Assembly (NCBI GenBank): GCA_025526915.1
Contig: JAHLKH010000020.1
Coordinates: forward strand, 62,001-126,000
Direction: 5' to 3'
DNA: 64,000 bases
Source of the DNA: Entophlyctis helioformis
Taxonomy: Eukaryota > Chytridiomycota > Chytridiomycetes > Chytridiales > Chytriomycetaceae
Position 1 is the stretch's first letter. Each line of letters starts with the position of its first letter. A program made the position numbers and the translations under genes. This document shows, piece after piece, positions 63,472 to 64,000 of the stretch. Below the pieces are notes generated by a model. It did no database searches. It was not told the origin of the DNA and saw nothing but the letters and a program-made list of their open reading frames with translations.

Positions 63472-64000
63472 TCACTCTTGTGCCAGATCGGCGAGCTCGC
63501 CGCTGGCCTTGCCGTCGCGCTCGCCGTCCTTGACAATGCCAATGTGCTCCAGGCCCTTCCACGGATCGCGGCCGCCGCCCCACCGCAGCACCTGCTGCCG
63601 CACCTCCTCGCCGCCCTCGCGCCACGCGTGCATGGGCCGGCCGGCAAACAGCTTGCGGTGCACGCGGCTCGCCCACCTGCGGCTCCAAAAGTAGCTGTAG
63701 TAGCTCGCGCCGTAGCTGAACAGGTGCGAGAACTGCACCTGCCAGTGCGTGCCTGCCGTGTGGCCGATGGGGTTGACGCGGTCCTGCAGCTGCTGCAGGA
63801 TGGCCGTCGTGTCAAACGGTGCTGCTGACGATGACGATGACAGGGATGCCATGGCGAGCGGCGAGTGGTACAGCTGGTCAAGCAGCGCCATCTGCAGCTG
63901 TTGCTGCGTCTCGTAGGACTCCATGGTCGACAGACTCGACCGGCGCGAGCGGAGGAGCTCAATGGGCACCGGCTCGCCCGTCTTGTAGTGCCGCCCAAAC
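63472..64000 (-). CDS. OCT1: Mitochondrial intermediate peptidase, 3' end (cut by window edge)
   Basis: M3-family zinc peptidase of the matrix that removes an octapeptide from imported precursors after MPP cleavage. The visible 175 residues are its C-terminus: FGRHYKTGEPVPIELL, MESYETQQQLQMALLDQLYH, then THWQVQFSHLFSYGASYYSY, which is the conserved substrate-binding YGAxYYSY loop of the family, FWSRRWASRVHRKLF, MHAWREGGEEVRQQVLRWGG and GGRDPWKGLEHIGI. The HEXXH zinc site lies outside the window. The last residues (GELADLAQE) are a hydrophilic tail. It ends 92 bp from the start codon of the Trf4-like gene, on the same strand. Confidence 0.9.
   Translation of the reverse strand, partial: FGRHYKTGEPVPIELLRSRRSSLSTMESYETQQQLQMALLDQLYHSPLAMASLSSSSSAAPFDTTAILQQLQDRVNPIGHTAGTHWQVQFSHLFSYGASYYSYFWSRRWASRVHRKLFAGRPMHAWREGGEEVRQQVLRWGGGRDPWKGLEHIGIVKDGERDGKASGELADLAQE

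Noticed and set aside
1..64000. Search for transposons, retroelements, viral genes or toxin genes
   Set aside because: No transposase, reverse transcriptase, integrase, long terminal repeats or recognisable toxin seen. Only the short duplications reported above.

Overview
The window is nuclear DNA of a fungus, most likely an early-diverging (non-Dikarya) one. Evidence for fungi: a phosphofructokinase with the N-terminal glyoxalase-like domain of fungal PFK, two Spa2-type polarisome proteins, a Crz1-like zinc-finger factor, an X325/Bim1-type LPMO-like wall protein with a GPI signal, a fungal UPF0590/DUF1769 protein and an OPT oligopeptide transporter. Evidence for an early-diverging lineage: a full-length vinculin with head and tail, a family that yeasts and filamentous Dikarya lack. 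I cannot name the genus. The DNA is GC-rich, genes are close together and almost all are split by short introns, usually 60-130 bp, with GTGAGT/GTACGT-like donors. An unusual share of introns (4 of about 57) start with GC. I see no transposon, CRISPR or bacterial operon structure.

Layout. 1-6262: a mitochondrial tRNA thiouridylase gene (SLM3, minus, cut by the window edge) and mitochondrial DnaJ gene (MDJ1, plus) diverge from about 40 bp; vinculin follows MDJ1 by 61 bp. 6381-8518: two tandem paralogous SDR genes (minus). 8646-13155: NPR2 (GATOR1/SEACIT) facing a Crz1-like C2H2 gene. 13156-19008: a TMEM135-like membrane protein gene flanked on both sides by copies of a duplicated ~520-bp segment that keeps coding constraint on the minus strand. 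19009-25367: a third SDR, PFK and the UPF0590 gene. 26311-27416: a small type I membrane protein. 27961-42695: two Spa2 paralogues face each other across about 11 kb holding tRNA-Arg(ACG), a small GPI protein, a broken wall-protein copy, the OPT transporter and the X325 wall protein. 42887-46405: an unknown protein, tRNA-Ala(AGC) and a membrane-anchored beta-repeat (DUF4097-like) protein. 46763-64000: PDX1 (vitamin B6), MCP2/ADCK1, a PX-PB1 scaffold, SDH3, an MDL1-type mitochondrial ABC transporter, a Trf4-type nucleotidyltransferase and the 3' end of mitochondrial intermediate peptidase.

Themes. Many products are mitochondrial (SLM3, MDJ1, SDH3, MDL1, MCP2, MIP), and several such genes share short divergent promoters (SLM3/MDJ1, SDH3/MDL1). 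A second group concerns polarity, adhesion and the cell surface (vinculin, two Spa2 proteins, PX-PB1 protein, GPI and X325 wall proteins). Nutrient sensing and calcium signalling are represented by NPR2 and the Crz1-like factor.

Caution. SLM3, vinculin, the second SDR and PFK (twice) each need a one-base correction to stay in frame. Most of these lie at short homopolymers in otherwise well-conserved genes, so I favour assembly indels over pseudogenes, but the sequence alone cannot decide. Splice sites were inferred by eye from consensus, reading frame and family conservation.
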